Shown: positions 11,180-21,824, counted from the first letter of the stretch. The stretch is DNA of 64,000 nt from Cryobacterium sp. (GCF_025463825.1 NZ_JAODBG010000119.1:1-64000); one strand, 5' to 3'. Numbers and translations: made by a program. Notes: a model not told the origin generated them from the letters alone.

Positions 11180-12073
11180 CTAGCCGTTCGCGGCTGCGTT
11201 GATCGTGATTTCGTCGATGCCGCCGTCAGCGACGCCCCATTCGTCGAGGATCGCCTGGTAGCTGCCGTCGTCGACCATGGACTGCAGGGCGGCCTGCACG
11301 GCCGTGGTCAGTTCGGAGCCCTTGGCCACGACGATGCCGTACGGGGCCACGTCGAAGGTCTCGCCGGCGGGCTGCAGCTTGTCACCGGTCTGCGCGATGG
11401 CGTACAGGGTGACCGGGGAGTCGGCGCTGAGCGCATCCGCCTGGCCGAGGATGACGGCGTTGGTGGCGGCGTCCTGCGTGTCGAACTTGAGCTTCTCGAT
11501 CGGCGGCTTGCCGGCAGCGACGCAGGCGTCGCTCTTGGCGGGAACCTCGTCGGTGTCCTCGTACGTGGTGGCCTGCACGGCGACCTTGAGGCCACAGGCG
11601 TTGTCGGGGTCGACGTCCTTGCCCTTCTGGGAGGCCCACTGGATGCCGGCGGTGTAGTAGTTGACGAAGTCGACCTGCTGCTCGCGCTCGACGGTGTCGG
11701 TGAACGACGATTCGCCGATGTTCGCCTTGCCACCGGAGACGCTCGGGATGATGTTGTCGAACTTGGCGACCTGGAACTCCGGCTCGAGGCCGAGCTTGGC
11801 GGCGATGCCGTTGGCGATCTCGATGCCCCAGCCGATCGGGTCGCCGGCCTCGTTCTTGAACTCGTTGGGCGCGTAGGTGGGGTCGGTGCCGATGACCAGA
11901 GTGCCGGTGTCGGCGACCTCGGCGGGCACGAGTGCCGCTGCCGCGTCGTCGGCCTCGATGGCCGGTGCCGTGCTTTCGGAGCCACCCGTGGCGGGTGTCG
12001 AGTTGTCGACACAGCCGGTGAGCATCAGAGCCGCAGCGGCGGCGAGGGCGGGGAATACGTATCTAGCGCGCAT
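11180..12073 (-). CDS. amino acid ABC transporter substrate-binding lipoprotein
   Basis: Lipobox [42 protein letters not shown] (SBP family 3). Confidence 0.92.
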   Translation of the reverse strand: MRARYVFPALAAAAALMLTGCVDNSTPATGGSESTAPAIEADDAAAALVPAEVADTGTLVIGTDPTYAPNEFKNEAGDPIGWGIEIANGIAAKLGLEPEFQVAKFDNIIPSVSGGKANIGESSFTDTVEREQQVDFVNYYTAGIQWASQKGKDVDPDNACGLKVAVQATTYEDTDEVPAKSDACVAAGKPPIEKLKFDTQDAATNAVILGQADALSADSPVTLYAIAQTGDKLQPAGETFDVAPYGIVVAKGSELTTAVQAALQSMVDDGSYQAILDEWGVADGGIDEITINAAANG

Positions 12074-12329
12074 GGCACAACCTTCTTCGTAGGGCGTCGA
12101 GGTTTGGGTTCGACAGAATTGCAGTGGCGGTACGACTGCAGCGAGCCTAATACACCCCTGCGCTGGAGGAATGGGCTCTCGATATCGGTTCGGGAACAGC
12201 CGACAACTCGCCCGTCAAGGCTACCGCGCCCCGTGTCGTCGGCTTTCCAGGCCCCAGGGACACGACGAAGCGCCCGACCGAAACCGGCCGGGCGCCTCCC
12301 TGCACTGTGCTCGCGTGCGACGGATGCGC

Positions 12330-13352
12330 CTACTCGGCGGCGTCCGCGGCCAGCGCAGCAGCCGAGAGCAGGTCGACGTAGTCGTCGATGCCCCAGGTGA
12401 GCGAGAGTCCGGTGGGCGGGGAAACCGACGAGACGAAAGCGGGCCCGAACGGGGACGCCACGGCGCCGGCCTGCACCTGCGGCATGACCTGGGCGTAGCC
12501 GGCGGCGAGGAAGGCGTTGGTCTCGTCCTCGGTGGCGCCGAAGTTCACGATGACGTCGCTGCTGAGCTGGTCGAGCTGCTCATAGCTGAGCGTGTAGAAG
12601 AATTCGGACTCTCCGTTGGCCAGCTCGGCAACGCTCGGTGCGCTCTCGAAACCGAGCTCGGTGGCGAAGGTCACCCGCGGGTCGGCATCCGTGTAGACGT
12701 AGAACACTCCACCGGTGTCGGAGGTGAGGGCGACGGTCTTGCCCTCGAACTCCGGGTGCGCCGCGGCCTTTTCCGCGATCGTCGTGTCGATGTCGGCCAG
12801 CAGGGTGGTGGCTTCCTCGGTCTTGCCCAGCGCGGTGCCGGTGATCTCGATCAGCTCACGCCAGTCGGTGGACCAGGGCTCATCGGGGTACGCCACGACG
12901 GGGGCGATATCGCTGAGCAGTTCGTACTGCTCCTCGGTGAGGCCGGAGTACGCGGCGAGGATCACCTCGGGCGCGGCCTCGGCGATTTCCTCGTAGGGCG
13001 GTTCGGTGGAGTCGGAGAGCACCGTCGGCAGGTCCTCGCCCTGCTCGTCGAGGGCCTCGGAAATCCACGGCAGCACGCCGTTCTCGTCGCCGCCGTAGGC
13101 CTGGAACGGGATGGCGACGGGAATCACGCCGAGGGCGATGGCGTCGTCGGCGCTGCCCCAGCCCCAGGTGACCACCCGGGTGGGTTCGGCGTCGATGGTG
13201 GTTTCACCGAAGGCGTGCTCGATGGTGACGGGGAACGAGCCGCTCGACGCTGCATCGGAGCCGGCGTCGCTGTCGGCGGCGGAGCACCCGCTGAGCGTGA
13301 GGGCGGCGATGGCCGCGGTCGCGGCGAGCACGGTGGTCAAACGTCTGGGCAC
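12330..13352 (-). CDS. iron-siderophore ABC transporter substrate-binding protein
   Basis: Lipobox LTLSGC; VTIEHAFGETTIDAEPTRVVTWGWGSADDAIALGVIPV (FecB-like). Confidence 0.92.
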   Translation of the reverse strand: MPRRLTTVLAATAAIAALTLSGCSAADSDAGSDAASSGSFPVTIEHAFGETTIDAEPTRVVTWGWGSADDAIALGVIPVAIPFQAYGGDENGVLPWISEALDEQGEDLPTVLSDSTEPPYEEIAEAAPEVILAAYSGLTEEQYELLSDIAPVVAYPDEPWSTDWRELIEITGTALGKTEEATTLLADIDTTIAEKAAAHPEFEGKTVALTSDTGGVFYVYTDADPRVTFATELGFESAPSVAELANGESEFFYTLSYEQLDQLSSDVIVNFGATEDETNAFLAAGYAQVMPQVQAGAVASPFGPAFVSSVSPPTGLSLTWGIDDYVDLLSAAALAADAAE

Positions 13353-13391
13353 AGGTAACTCCGGTTCTGAAGAGGGAAAGGGTCAAGCTGA

Positions 13392-13410
13392 TAAGGGTAG
13401 CCTTCCCTAA
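13392..13410. promoter_or_regulatory. putative DtxR/IdeR iron box upstream of the siderophore SBP gene
   Basis: Reverse strand TTAGGGAAGGCTACCCTTA matches the 19-bp TTAGGTTAGSCTAACCTAA-type consensus; 40 bp upstream of the ATG at 13352. Confidence 0.75.
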
Positions 13411-13419
13411 TATAGTGGC

Positions 13420-14313
13420 TCAGGCCGGTCTGTGGAACCGTCCGATGGGCACGACCAGGGGCGCTCCGCAGACCGGGTCGGCGATGATGCGGGCACGCAG
13501 GCCGAACGCCTCGAGCACGACGGCCTCGGTGAGCACCTCCGCGGGGGTGCCCTCGGCGAGAATGCGGCCCTGTCGCATGACCACGAGCCGGTCGGCATAC
13601 CGGGCGGCCAGGTTGAGGTCGTGCAGCACCATCACCACCGTGGTGCCCTGCTGGTGGTTGAGCTCGTGCAACAGATCGAGCACCTCGACCTGGTGCGTCA
13701 CGTCGAGGAAGGTGGTGGGCTCGTCGAGCAGCAGGAGGTCGGGCTTCTGGGCGAGGGCCATGGCGATCCAGACCCGTTGGCGCTGGCCGCCGGAGAGTTC
13801 CTCCATGCGCCGCGGGGCCAGTTTGAGGGTGTCGGTTGCGGCCATGGCCGCGGCGACGATGGCGTCGTCGGTGCTCGACCAGTGCCGGAACCAGCCCTGG
13901 TGCGGGTACCGGCCGCGGCCGACGAGGTCGGCCACGCCGATGCCTTCGGGCGCGATGGGTTGCTGGGGCAGCAGGCCCACAATCGTGGCCACCTGGCGGC
14001 TCGGCAGGGCCGTGATGTCGCGGCCGTCGAGGGTCACCGCGCCGGCCTGCGGTGGCAGCAGCCGGGCGAGGCCGCGCAGCAGGGTGGACTTCCCCGAGGC
14101 GTTGGCGCCGACGATCACGGTGACCGCGCCGGGTTCGATCGCGAGGTCGAGGGCGTCGACGATGCGGTTGCCGTCGTAGCCGAGGCTGAGGCCCGTCGCG
14201 GTCAGTTCGTGGCGGCCGGATGCGGCGGGCTCGCCAGGCGCGGCTGCCGTCGGGCCTGCGGCGGCGGCGTTCGTGGCGGCGGTGTCGGCGGCCTGGTCGG
14301 TGGGCTGGGGCAT
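13420..14313 (-). CDS. iron-siderophore ABC transporter ATP-binding protein
   Basis: VTVIVGANASGKSTLLRGLARLL, LSGGQRQRVWIAMALAQKPDLLLLDEPTTFLD (FecE/FepC-like). Confidence 0.93.
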   Translation of the reverse strand: MPQPTDQAADTAATNAAAAGPTAAAPGEPAASGRHELTATGLSLGYDGNRIVDALDLAIEPGAVTVIVGANASGKSTLLRGLARLLPPQAGAVTLDGRDITALPSRQVATIVGLLPQQPIAPEGIGVADLVGRGRYPHQGWFRHWSSTDDAIVAAAMAATDTLKLAPRRMEELSGGQRQRVWIAMALAQKPDLLLLDEPTTFLDVTHQVEVLDLLHELNHQQGTTVVMVLHDLNLAARYADRLVVMRQGRILAEGTPAEVLTEAVVLEAFGLRARIIADPVCGAPLVVPIGRFHRPA

Positions 14314-15389
14314 CAGGCTCCCTTTCCGATTCGGTTCTGGGTCGCGAGCAACCAGAGCAGGTAGGGGGCGCCGATCGCACCCGTGATGATGCCGGCCGGC
14401 AGTTCGAGCGAGCCGGGCAGCAGATGCTGGGCGGTGAAGTCGGCGACGGTGGTGATCAGAACGCCGATCAGCGTCGCGGGCAGGAGGGCCAGGCTGCCGG
14501 TGCCCACCAGCCGGCGGGCGATCGGCGCCGAGACGAACGCGATGAACGCGAGCGGACCCACGAACGCGGTGGCGAGGGCAGCGAGCGCCACGGCCGCCAC
14601 GAGAAGCGCCAGCCGGGAGCGTTCGGCGCGCACGCCGAGGCTGTTGGCGGTGTCGTCGCCGAGCTGGAGCATCCGCATCCGCCCGGCGAGCACCCCGACG
14701 CCCGGCAGCAGCACCGCCAGGCACCCGGCCAGCACCGCGATTTCCGGCCAGCGGGCGCCACTGACGCTGCCCACCAGCCAGGTGAGGGCGTCCTGGGCGT
14801 TCCGGAGGTCGGCGCGGGAGAGCAGGTAGCCCAGCAGGCCCTGCACCATGAACGCGACGCCGACGCCGATGAGCACGAACCGGTAACCCACGACTCCGCC
14901 GCGCCAGGCGAGCAGGTAGATGGCCGCGGTCACGATCATGGCACCGGCGAAGGCCATCGCCGAGGTGGCGACGCTGCCCAGGCCCAGCACCAGCAGGCCG
15001 AACACCGCGGCGGCGCTGGCGCCGCCGGTGACGCCGATGATGTCGGGGCTGGCCAGGGGGTTGCGCAGCACGGTCTGGAACAGCGCGCCGGAGACGGCGA
15101 ACGCCACACCGACGATAATCGCCAGGGTGAGCCGCGGCAGACGCAGCTTGAAGACGATGAAGTTCTCGCTGCCCGAGCCCTGGCCGGCCAGGGTGCGCAG
15201 CAGGTCGGGAACGCTCAGGCTGTAGGCGCCCACCATCAGGCTCACTGCGGCGACGACCAGCGCCAGCAGGGCCAGCACCAGCACGATGCGGCGTTCCCGG
15301 CGGTGCGTGAGAGTGCGGGCCAGCACCAGCGGCGCGGCGGCATCCGCTGTCGGCGCCGGGGGGACGGATGCGCGCAGGCCCCCGCTCAC
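14313..15389 (-). CDS. FecCD family iron ABC transporter permease
   Basis: LRLPRLTLAIIVGVAFAVSGALFQTVLRNPLASPDIIGVTGGASAAAV. Confidence 0.92.
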   Translation of the reverse strand: MSGGLRASVPPAPTADAAAPLVLARTLTHRRERRIVLVLALLALVVAAVSLMVGAYSLSVPDLLRTLAGQGSGSENFIVFKLRLPRLTLAIIVGVAFAVSGALFQTVLRNPLASPDIIGVTGGASAAAVFGLLVLGLGSVATSAMAFAGAMIVTAAIYLLAWRGGVVGYRFVLIGVGVAFMVQGLLGYLLSRADLRNAQDALTWLVGSVSGARWPEIAVLAGCLAVLLPGVGVLAGRMRMLQLGDDTANSLGVRAERSRLALLVAAVALAALATAFVGPLAFIAFVSAPIARRLVGTGSLALLPATLIGVLITTVADFTAQHLLPGSLELPAGIITGAIGAPYLLWLLATQNRIGKGA

Positions 15390-16462
15390 AGTCCGGCCAG
15401 CTTCACGCGGCGCACGAGCGCGATGAGCATCGGGGCGCCGAGGAACGCGACGACCAGGCCGGCCTCGATCTCCCCGGAGCCGCCCAGCACCCGGCCGAGC
15501 ACGTCCGCGGCCAGCAGCAGCACCGGGCCGAGCACGGCGGAGTAGAGCAGGATCCAGCGGTAGTCCGGGCCGGTGAAGCGGCGGGCGATGTGCGGCACGG
15601 CCAGTCCGACGAACACGATCGGGCCGGCCATCGCGGTCGCCGATCCGCAGAGCAACACCACGGCGACGGCGCAGACGATGCGGGCGGCCACGAGATTCTG
15701 GCCGAGGCCGCGGGCCAGGTCGTCGCCGAGGGCGAGCGCGTTGAGCATCCGCCCGGCCAGCAGGCAGAGCACCGCGCCGGCGGCGATGAACGGGGCCAGT
15801 GGCAGGGTGGAGTCCAGGTCGCGGGCGACGAGCGATCCGGCCGACCAGAACCGGTACTTGTCGAACGCCTCGGCGTCGCTGAGCAGCACGATCGTGATCA
15901 GCGAGGTCAGCAAGGCGGTGAGGGCGGTGCCGGCCAGCGCCAGCTTCACCGGGGTGGCGCCCTCGCGGCCGAGCGAGCCGACCACGTAGACGATCACGGC
16001 GGCGGCGAACGCGCCGGCGAAGGCGAACCAGACGTAGCCGAGCGCGGAGGTGACGCCGAACCAGGCGATGCCGGCGACGACGAAGAGGGAGGCGCCGGCG
16101 TTGACGCCGAGCAGGCCCGGGTCGGCCAACGGGTTGCGGGTGATGCCCTGCATGAGGGCGCCGGCCAGGCCGAGCGCGAGGCCGGCGAGCAGGCCGATCA
16201 CGGTGCGGGGCACCCGCAGATCGAGCACCACGGTGTGGTCGGTGCTGCTGGGGTCCGGGGTCAGCAGTGCCGCGAGCACGGTGCCGAACGGGATGGCGCG
16301 GCTGCCGATCACGAGGGACGCGGTGACGGCAAGGACCAGCAGGATCACCGCGAGCAGCAGACCGGTGAGTTGGCGGCGGCGCGGCACCCGCAGGACATCC
16401 TCCGCGACCGCGGAGCCGCGGCCGGGCGCGTCCGTCGTCCCGGTTCCCGCTGAGGTAAGCAT
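15386..16462 (-). CDS. FecCD family iron ABC transporter permease
   Basis: LRVPRTVIGLLAGLALGLAGALMQGITRNPLADPGLLGVNAGASLFVV; 4-nt overlap with next gene. Confidence 0.92.
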   Translation of the reverse strand: MLTSAGTGTTDAPGRGSAVAEDVLRVPRRRQLTGLLLAVILLVLAVTASLVIGSRAIPFGTVLAALLTPDPSSTDHTVVLDLRVPRTVIGLLAGLALGLAGALMQGITRNPLADPGLLGVNAGASLFVVAGIAWFGVTSALGYVWFAFAGAFAAAVIVYVVGSLGREGATPVKLALAGTALTALLTSLITIVLLSDAEAFDKYRFWSAGSLVARDLDSTLPLAPFIAAGAVLCLLAGRMLNALALGDDLARGLGQNLVAARIVCAVAVVLLCGSATAMAGPIVFVGLAVPHIARRFTGPDYRWILLYSAVLGPVLLLAADVLGRVLGGSGEIEAGLVVAFLGAPMLIALVRRVKLAGL

Positions 16463-16469
16463 TACCTAA
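16451..16469. promoter_or_regulatory. putative DtxR/IdeR iron box overlapping the permease start codon
   Basis: Reverse strand TTAGGTAATGCTTACCTCA; start codon of the 15386..16462 CDS lies inside the palindrome. Confidence 0.78.
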
Positions 16470-16665
16470 GTATGCCAGCCCGCGCCGTTCCGCAACATGA
16501 CCCCTGCCCGTTCTCGGACCCGCCCTCCCCCTGACCGGCCCGGTTTCGCTAGTGGGGTGCGGGTCCGCACGAGCGGATCCGGGCCGGTCATGATCCGGCG
16601 GACGAGGCCAGGGACGGTGGATTGGCATCGGGCGCCGGCGGTCGGGGGCTGGCAGCATAGGTGGC

Positions 16666-17550
16666 ATGACCGCTACCGCGCCTGGAACCATTCCCGTCCT
16701 GCGGTTCGCCGCGTTCACCGACCCCGCCACGGGCCGCGGCCAGGACGGTGGCAACCCCGCCGGCGTCGTGCTGGACGCGAGCGGCCTCGACGACACCGCC
16801 ATGCAGGCACTCGCGGCGCAGGTCGGCTATGCCGAGACGGCCTTCGTCACGGTGCCCGTCGTCGACGGCGACCGGCGGCACAGCCGGCTGCGGTTCTTCT
16901 CCCCCGTCGCCGAGGTGCCCTTCTGCGGACATGCCACTGTCGCCACGGCGGTGGCGCTGGCCGGCCGGGGCGGCGTCGGGGCGCTCACGTTCGACACCAG
17001 CGTCGGGCCGATCACCATCGAGACCCGCAACACGGATGCCGGCATCACAGCGTCGTTCACCAGCGTCGAGCCACAGGTGCGTCCGATCGTACCCGGGGTG
17101 CTGGCCGCCCTCCTCGGACTGCTCGGCGTTCCCCCCGCGGCCCTGCACCCCGATTTCCCGCCGCGGTTGTCCTTCGCCGGCAACTGGCATCCGGTGCTGG
17201 TCTTCGCCGACCAGGGCCAGTTCGACACCTTCACCTTCGAGCCCACCGCGATGCGCGCGCTGATGGATGAGCAGGGCTGGGCCGGCACCGTCACCACCCT
17301 GTCGGTGCGGGGCCCGGCCGAATTCGAGGCGCGCAACCTGTTTCCGGTGGGCACGATGAGCGAGGATCCGGCGACCGGGTCGGCTGCCGCCTCGGTCGGC
17401 GGTTACCTGCGCGAGCTCGGCCGGGTGGCGCCGCCGGCACGCGTCGTCATCCGCCAGGGGCGCCACGTCGGCCGGCCGAGCCTGCTGCTGGTGGACGTGC
17501 CCGTCACGGGCGGCATCGTGGTGAGCGGCAGCGCGGCCCAGATCGACTAG
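16666..17550 (+). CDS. PhzF family isomerase
   Basis: FTDPATGRGQDGGNPAGVVLDASGL...AETAFV...RFFSPVAEVPFCGHATVATA...SEDPATGSAAASVGGYL. Confidence 0.92.
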   Translation: MTATAPGTIPVLRFAAFTDPATGRGQDGGNPAGVVLDASGLDDTAMQALAAQVGYAETAFVTVPVVDGDRRHSRLRFFSPVAEVPFCGHATVATAVALAGRGGVGALTFDTSVGPITIETRNTDAGITASFTSVEPQVRPIVPGVLAALLGLLGVPPAALHPDFPPRLSFAGNWHPVLVFADQGQFDTFTFEPTAMRALMDEQGWAGTVTTLSVRGPAEFEARNLFPVGTMSEDPATGSAAASVGGYLRELGRVAPPARVVIRQGRHVGRPSLLLVDVPVTGGIVVSGSAAQID

Positions 17551-17602
17551 CACTCGCGGCAGCGCTCGCGGCACGCGTTAGGCCCGGCGGCACGCGGTAC
17601 AC

Positions 17603-18502
17603 CTAGTGCCGACGGGCGTGACTAGGCCGCGACGCTCCGGTGCCGGCACCCGGCTCAGCGCCGGTGGCGACCGGACGGTCGGGCAGGTTGGCCCACTGCG
17701 ACCAGGAGCCCGGGTACAGCGCCGGGGTGAAGCCGGCCACGGTGAGGGCCACCGCTTCGTGCGCGGCCGTGACGCCGGAACCGCAGTAGACGCCCACGTC
17801 GAACCCGTCTCCCGGTGCGGACCGGGCACGCACGCCGAGCGCTTCGAACCGGGCCCGCAACGCGGCGGCGGACAGGAACCGGCCGTTCGCGTCGAGGTTA
17901 CCGCCGGTCGGGGCGTTGATGGCGCCGGGGATGTGGCCGGCGCGCGGGTCGATCGGTTCGGTGTCGCCCCGGTAGCGTTCGGCGGCGCGGGCATCGAGCA
18001 GCACGCCGTCCTCGGCGAGCGCGGCCGCCGCATCCGCGTCGAGGGTGGGCAGGGAGCCGGGCGCGAGGGTCACCGAACCGGCCGGAACCGGCTCCTCCCC
18101 CGCCACCACCGGCAGCCCCTCGGCGCGCCAGGCGGCCAGGCCACCGTCCAGCAGGCGCACGTCGCGCACGCCGGCGTTCCGCAGCAACCACCACGCCCGG
18201 GCGGCCGACATGTTGCCCAGGTCGTCGTAGACCACGACCGTGTCGCCGTCGTCGAGGCCCCAGCCGCGGGCGGCGGCCTGCAGGTCGGCCAGGGCAGGCA
18301 GCGGATGCCGGCCGTCGGCCGGTTCCCCGTGCCCGGCCAGCTCGGTGTCCAGATCGACGTACACGGCACCGGGCAGGTGCCCGCGCCGGAACTCCGCCCG
18401 GCCGGGCGGGCCACCGAGCTTCCACCGTACGTCGAGGATCCGCGGCGCGGGGCCGGCAACGAGGAGCTCGGCCAGTCCGGCCGCCGAAATCAGAGTGCGC
18501 AT
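17603..18502 (-). CDS. rhodanese-type sulfurtransferase
   Basis: ILDVRWKLGG...DDGDTVVVYDDLGNMSAARAWWLLR...GVYCGSGVTAAHEAVAL; active-site Cys in YCGSGVTA. Confidence 0.92.
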   Translation of the reverse strand: MRTLISAAGLAELLVAGPAPRILDVRWKLGGPPGRAEFRRGHLPGAVYVDLDTELAGHGEPADGRHPLPALADLQAAARGWGLDDGDTVVVYDDLGNMSAARAWWLLRNAGVRDVRLLDGGLAAWRAEGLPVVAGEEPVPAGSVTLAPGSLPTLDADAAAALAEDGVLLDARAAERYRGDTEPIDPRAGHIPGAINAPTGGNLDANGRFLSAAALRARFEALGVRARSAPGDGFDVGVYCGSGVTAAHEAVALTVAGFTPALYPGSWSQWANLPDRPVATGAEPGAGTGASRPSHARRH

Positions 18503-18575
18503 CCGTTCACGTTAGCGGGCAGCGGACCCGACCCGCAGTGCGCCGGGCGCCACTCCGGCCGTAGACTGAACGGTT

Positions 18576-19784
18576 GTGAGCAGTTACTGGACCCTTCTGA
18601 AAACCCCGGGCGTCGCCCGACTCATCGGAGCCCAGCTCACCGCCCGATTCCCGTTCGGGATGCTCTCACTCGCGTTCCTGATCCACATCGAGGCACTGTT
18701 CGACTCCTACGCGGCCGCCGGCCTCGTGCTGGCCGCCATGAGCATCGGCCAGGCCATCGCCGGCCCGCTCACCTCCCGGCTGATGGGCCGCTTGGGCATG
18801 CGCCCGGTCATCATCGCCACCATGGCCGTCTGCACGGCCTCGATCGTCGCCATGGCCCTGGTGCCGCTGCCCATCGTGGGCCTGATGATCGTGGGCTTCG
18901 TCGCCGGCCTGTCGATGCCGCCCATCCAGCCGGCCGTGCGCACCATCTACCCCAAGGTCGTCAACTCCCGCCAGCTCGCGCCGCTGTTCTCCCTGGACGC
19001 CTCCGCGCAGGAGATCATCTGGGTGCTCGGACCGGTCATCGCCACCTTCGTGGCCATCCAGGTCAGCAGCATCGCCGGCATCCTGCTCGCCGCGTTCTTC
19101 CTCGTCGCCGGCGGCATCTGGTTCGTGGTCCTGCCCGAGGTCGGCCGGGTGCGCATCCCCCGCAGCCGTCGCAAACTCGGGGTGGTGCTGAAGAAGCCCG
19201 AGGTGCTGCTGAGCACCGTCGTGGGCTTCATGCTCGTGGCCGCCTGCGCCGCCGTCGAGGCCGGCGTGGTCGCGGTGTTCGGCCACGGCAGTGCGAACGC
19301 CGGTTGGGTGCTGGGCATCTTCGCGGTCGGCTCCCTCATCGGCGGGCTCGCCCTTGGCCATGCCCCGATCGGCCCCTGGGCGCTGGCCGGCCGGATGCTG
19401 ATCGTCACGATCGGCCTGGCTGTCGCCGCGATCTGGCTGAACTTCTGGTGGCTCTCCGGGGCGCTGCTGCTGGCCGGGATCGGCATCGCGCCGTCCTTCG
19501 CCGTCCTGTTCGGCATCGTCTCGGCGAGCGTCAAATTCAGCGACACCGCGGAAGCGTACGGCTGGATCGGCACCGGGCAGCTCATCGGCGCCGCGCTCGG
19601 CTCCGCGCTGGCCGGCTTCGCCATCGACCACTCCGGCGCCGCGTCCGCGATCTATGTCGCCGCCGGTTTCGCGGCCCTCGGCACGATCATCCCCGCGCTC
19701 GGCCGCCGCTGGCACCCCGACCTGCGCGGGCGCGACGTGAGCCCGATCCCCGACACCGAACCGATCAGCATCCAGGTCTCCTGA
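18576..19784 (+). CDS. MFS transporter
   Basis: ~12 hydrophobic segments; LTSRLMGRLGMRPVIIATM. Confidence 0.88.
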   Translation: MSSYWTLLKTPGVARLIGAQLTARFPFGMLSLAFLIHIEALFDSYAAAGLVLAAMSIGQAIAGPLTSRLMGRLGMRPVIIATMAVCTASIVAMALVPLPIVGLMIVGFVAGLSMPPIQPAVRTIYPKVVNSRQLAPLFSLDASAQEIIWVLGPVIATFVAIQVSSIAGILLAAFFLVAGGIWFVVLPEVGRVRIPRSRRKLGVVLKKPEVLLSTVVGFMLVAACAAVEAGVVAVFGHGSANAGWVLGIFAVGSLIGGLALGHAPIGPWALAGRMLIVTIGLAVAAIWLNFWWLSGALLLAGIGIAPSFAVLFGIVSASVKFSDTAEAYGWIGTGQLIGAALGSALAGFAIDHSGAASAIYVAAGFAALGTIIPALGRRWHPDLRGRDVSPIPDTEPISIQVS

Positions 19785-19970
19785 CCCGCGAACGATCCTC
19801 CGGACAGCACCGTCCCGCGCTGTTCCTCATGAGCCCCTGGAATCGGCACTTCCGCACTGCGGGCCCCGCAACTACGGTTGTGCCATGACAGCGCCGCAGC
19901 CGACCGCCCCTGCCCGAGACGCACCGATGCAGAACAGGCCCGGCGCCCCCTCGATCCCCGGCGCGCAGCC

Positions 19971-20951
19971 GTGACCGCCGGAACCGACGCCACGCTCGCC
20001 GCCGGCCTGCGAATGCGCGTCGGCCGGCGCCACCGCGTGATCGCCGCGGCCACCGTGACGTCGGGTGAGGTGACCACGGCGACGCTCGGCGCCGACCCCG
20101 ACGCGGACTTCGAGATCGGGTCGATCTCGAAGGGCTTCACGGGCCTGCTCTACGTCGACGCTCTCGAGCGCGGAGAGATCGATGCTCGGTCGACCCTGGG
20201 CGACTATCTGCCGCTGGGATCGAGCGCGGCCGCGGCGTTGGCCCTGCGGGAGGTGAGCACCCACTCCTCGGGGCTCCCCCGGCTTCCGCCGGGAATCGTG
20301 TCGCCGCGCACGATGGGTCAGATGTGGCTTCACGGGGCGAACCCGTACGGGGAGGACTTGCCGGAGCTGCTCGAGCAGGTGACGCAGGTGAAACTCGGCC
20401 GGCCCCGCCCCGCCTATTCCAATCTCGGCTTCGAGTTGCTCGGGCACGCGATCGCCGCCGCGGCGGGCACCACCTACCGCGAGCTGGTGGCGGCCCGGCT
20501 CACCGGACCGCTCGATCTGCCCAGCGTCTACGCGCCCTCCTCCGCCGACGAGCTGCGTTCCGGCTCCCTCCTCGGAACCAGCCGACTCGGACGACCGCAA
20601 CAGGCGTGGACGGGTGAAGCCCTCGCGCCCGCCGGCGGCATCCGCGCTTCAATCCAGGACATGGGCCGGTTCACTCTCGCGCTCCTGGACGGGTCGGCGC
20701 CGGGCATCGCCGCGCTCGACCCCGTCGCGCCCCTGGCGGGCCCGGCGGTGCGCATCGGGGCGGCCTGGATCACGCTTGACCGGCACGGGCGCCACATCGT
20801 CTGGCACAACGGCGGCACGGGCGGGTTCCGGTCGTGGATCGGGATCGACCGCGCCGCGGGGACCGGGGTCGTGGTGATCTCCGCGACGGCACGCTCTGTC
20901 GACCGGCTCGGGATGTCGATGCTCACCGCGCTCACAGAGGCTGCCGGCTGA
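19971..20951 (+). CDS. serine hydrolase, beta-lactamase family
   Basis: FEIGSISKGFTGLLYVDALERGEI (SxxK), HSSGLPRLPPG, YSNLGFELLGHAI, HNGGTGGFRS. Confidence 0.88.
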   Translation: MTAGTDATLAAGLRMRVGRRHRVIAAATVTSGEVTTATLGADPDADFEIGSISKGFTGLLYVDALERGEIDARSTLGDYLPLGSSAAAALALREVSTHSSGLPRLPPGIVSPRTMGQMWLHGANPYGEDLPELLEQVTQVKLGRPRPAYSNLGFELLGHAIAAAAGTTYRELVAARLTGPLDLPSVYAPSSADELRSGSLLGTSRLGRPQQAWTGEALAPAGGIRASIQDMGRFTLALLDGSAPGIAALDPVAPLAGPAVRIGAAWITLDRHGRHIVWHNGGTGGFRSWIGIDRAAGTGVVVISATARSVDRLGMSMLTALTEAAG

Positions 20952-21000
20952 CGCGGCCGGCTCCGGCGGCGTGGTTGACCGGCTTGGTTTAATGGGAGGC

Positions 21001-21819
21001 ATGGATCACACGCTGAAACTCAACGACGGTCAGCTCATTCCGCAATTGGGGCTGGGCGTGTACAAGGTGGCGGATGCCCTGGCGGCGGACACCGTGCAGT
21101 TTGCGTTGGAGGCCGGCTACCGGCACGTCGACACCGCTGAGCTGTATGCCAATGAGCGCGGCGTCGGCGAGGGCCTGGCCCGGGTGGGCCTGCCGCGCGC
21201 CGAGGTTTTCGTCACCACCAAGGTCTGGAACGACCGGCACGGCTACGACGACACCCTGCGCGCCTTCGACGAGAGCCTGGCCAAGCTGGGCCTTGACTAC
21301 GTCGACCTGTACCTGATCCACTGGCCGGCGCCGCGGCAGGACCGCTACGTCGACACCTACCGGGCCCTGGAGGCCCTCCGAGCCGACGGGCGGGCCCGCT
21401 CGATCGGCGTGTCCAACTTCCACCCCCACCACCTCGACCGGCTGCTGGCCGAGACGAACGTCGTGCCGGCGGTCAACCAGGTGGAACTGCACCCGTGGCT
21501 GGTGCAGACGGAGGCGCGCGCCTACAACGCCGCGCACGGCATCCGCACCGAGGCCTGGTCGCCGCTGGCCCGCGGCCGGGCGATCGGTGACCCCACCCTC
21601 GACGCGATCGGTGCCCGTTACGGCAAGTCCGCCGCGCAGGTGGTGGTCCGCTGGCACCTGCAGCTGGGCAACATCGTGATCCCCAAATCGGTGACGCCGG
21701 AACGCATCCGAGCGAACTTGGACGTCTTCGACTTCACCCTGACGGATGCCGACGTCGCCGCGATCTCTGCGCTGGACGCGGGCGAGCGCACCGGCAAGGA
21801 CCCCGACGACCTCGGCTGA
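21001..21819 (+). CDS. aldo/keto reductase
   Basis: LIPQLGLGVYKVADA...GYRHVDTAELYANERGVGEGL...LYLIHWPAP. Confidence 0.92.
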   Translation: MDHTLKLNDGQLIPQLGLGVYKVADALAADTVQFALEAGYRHVDTAELYANERGVGEGLARVGLPRAEVFVTTKVWNDRHGYDDTLRAFDESLAKLGLDYVDLYLIHWPAPRQDRYVDTYRALEALRADGRARSIGVSNFHPHHLDRLLAETNVVPAVNQVELHPWLVQTEARAYNAAHGIRTEAWSPLARGRAIGDPTLDAIGARYGKSAAQVVVRWHLQLGNIVIPKSVTPERIRANLDVFDFTLTDADVAAISALDAGERTGKDPDDLG

Positions 21820-21824
21820 GCCCC

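Noticed and set aside
14313-16802. 829-aa minus-strand ORF
   Set aside because: Only 14313..15389 is the real FecCD permease; the upstream part is a frame extension over the neighbouring permease
17606-19888. 760-aa plus-strand ORF spanning the sulfurtransferase and MFS genes
   Set aside because: Crosses two genuine genes in a non-coding frame
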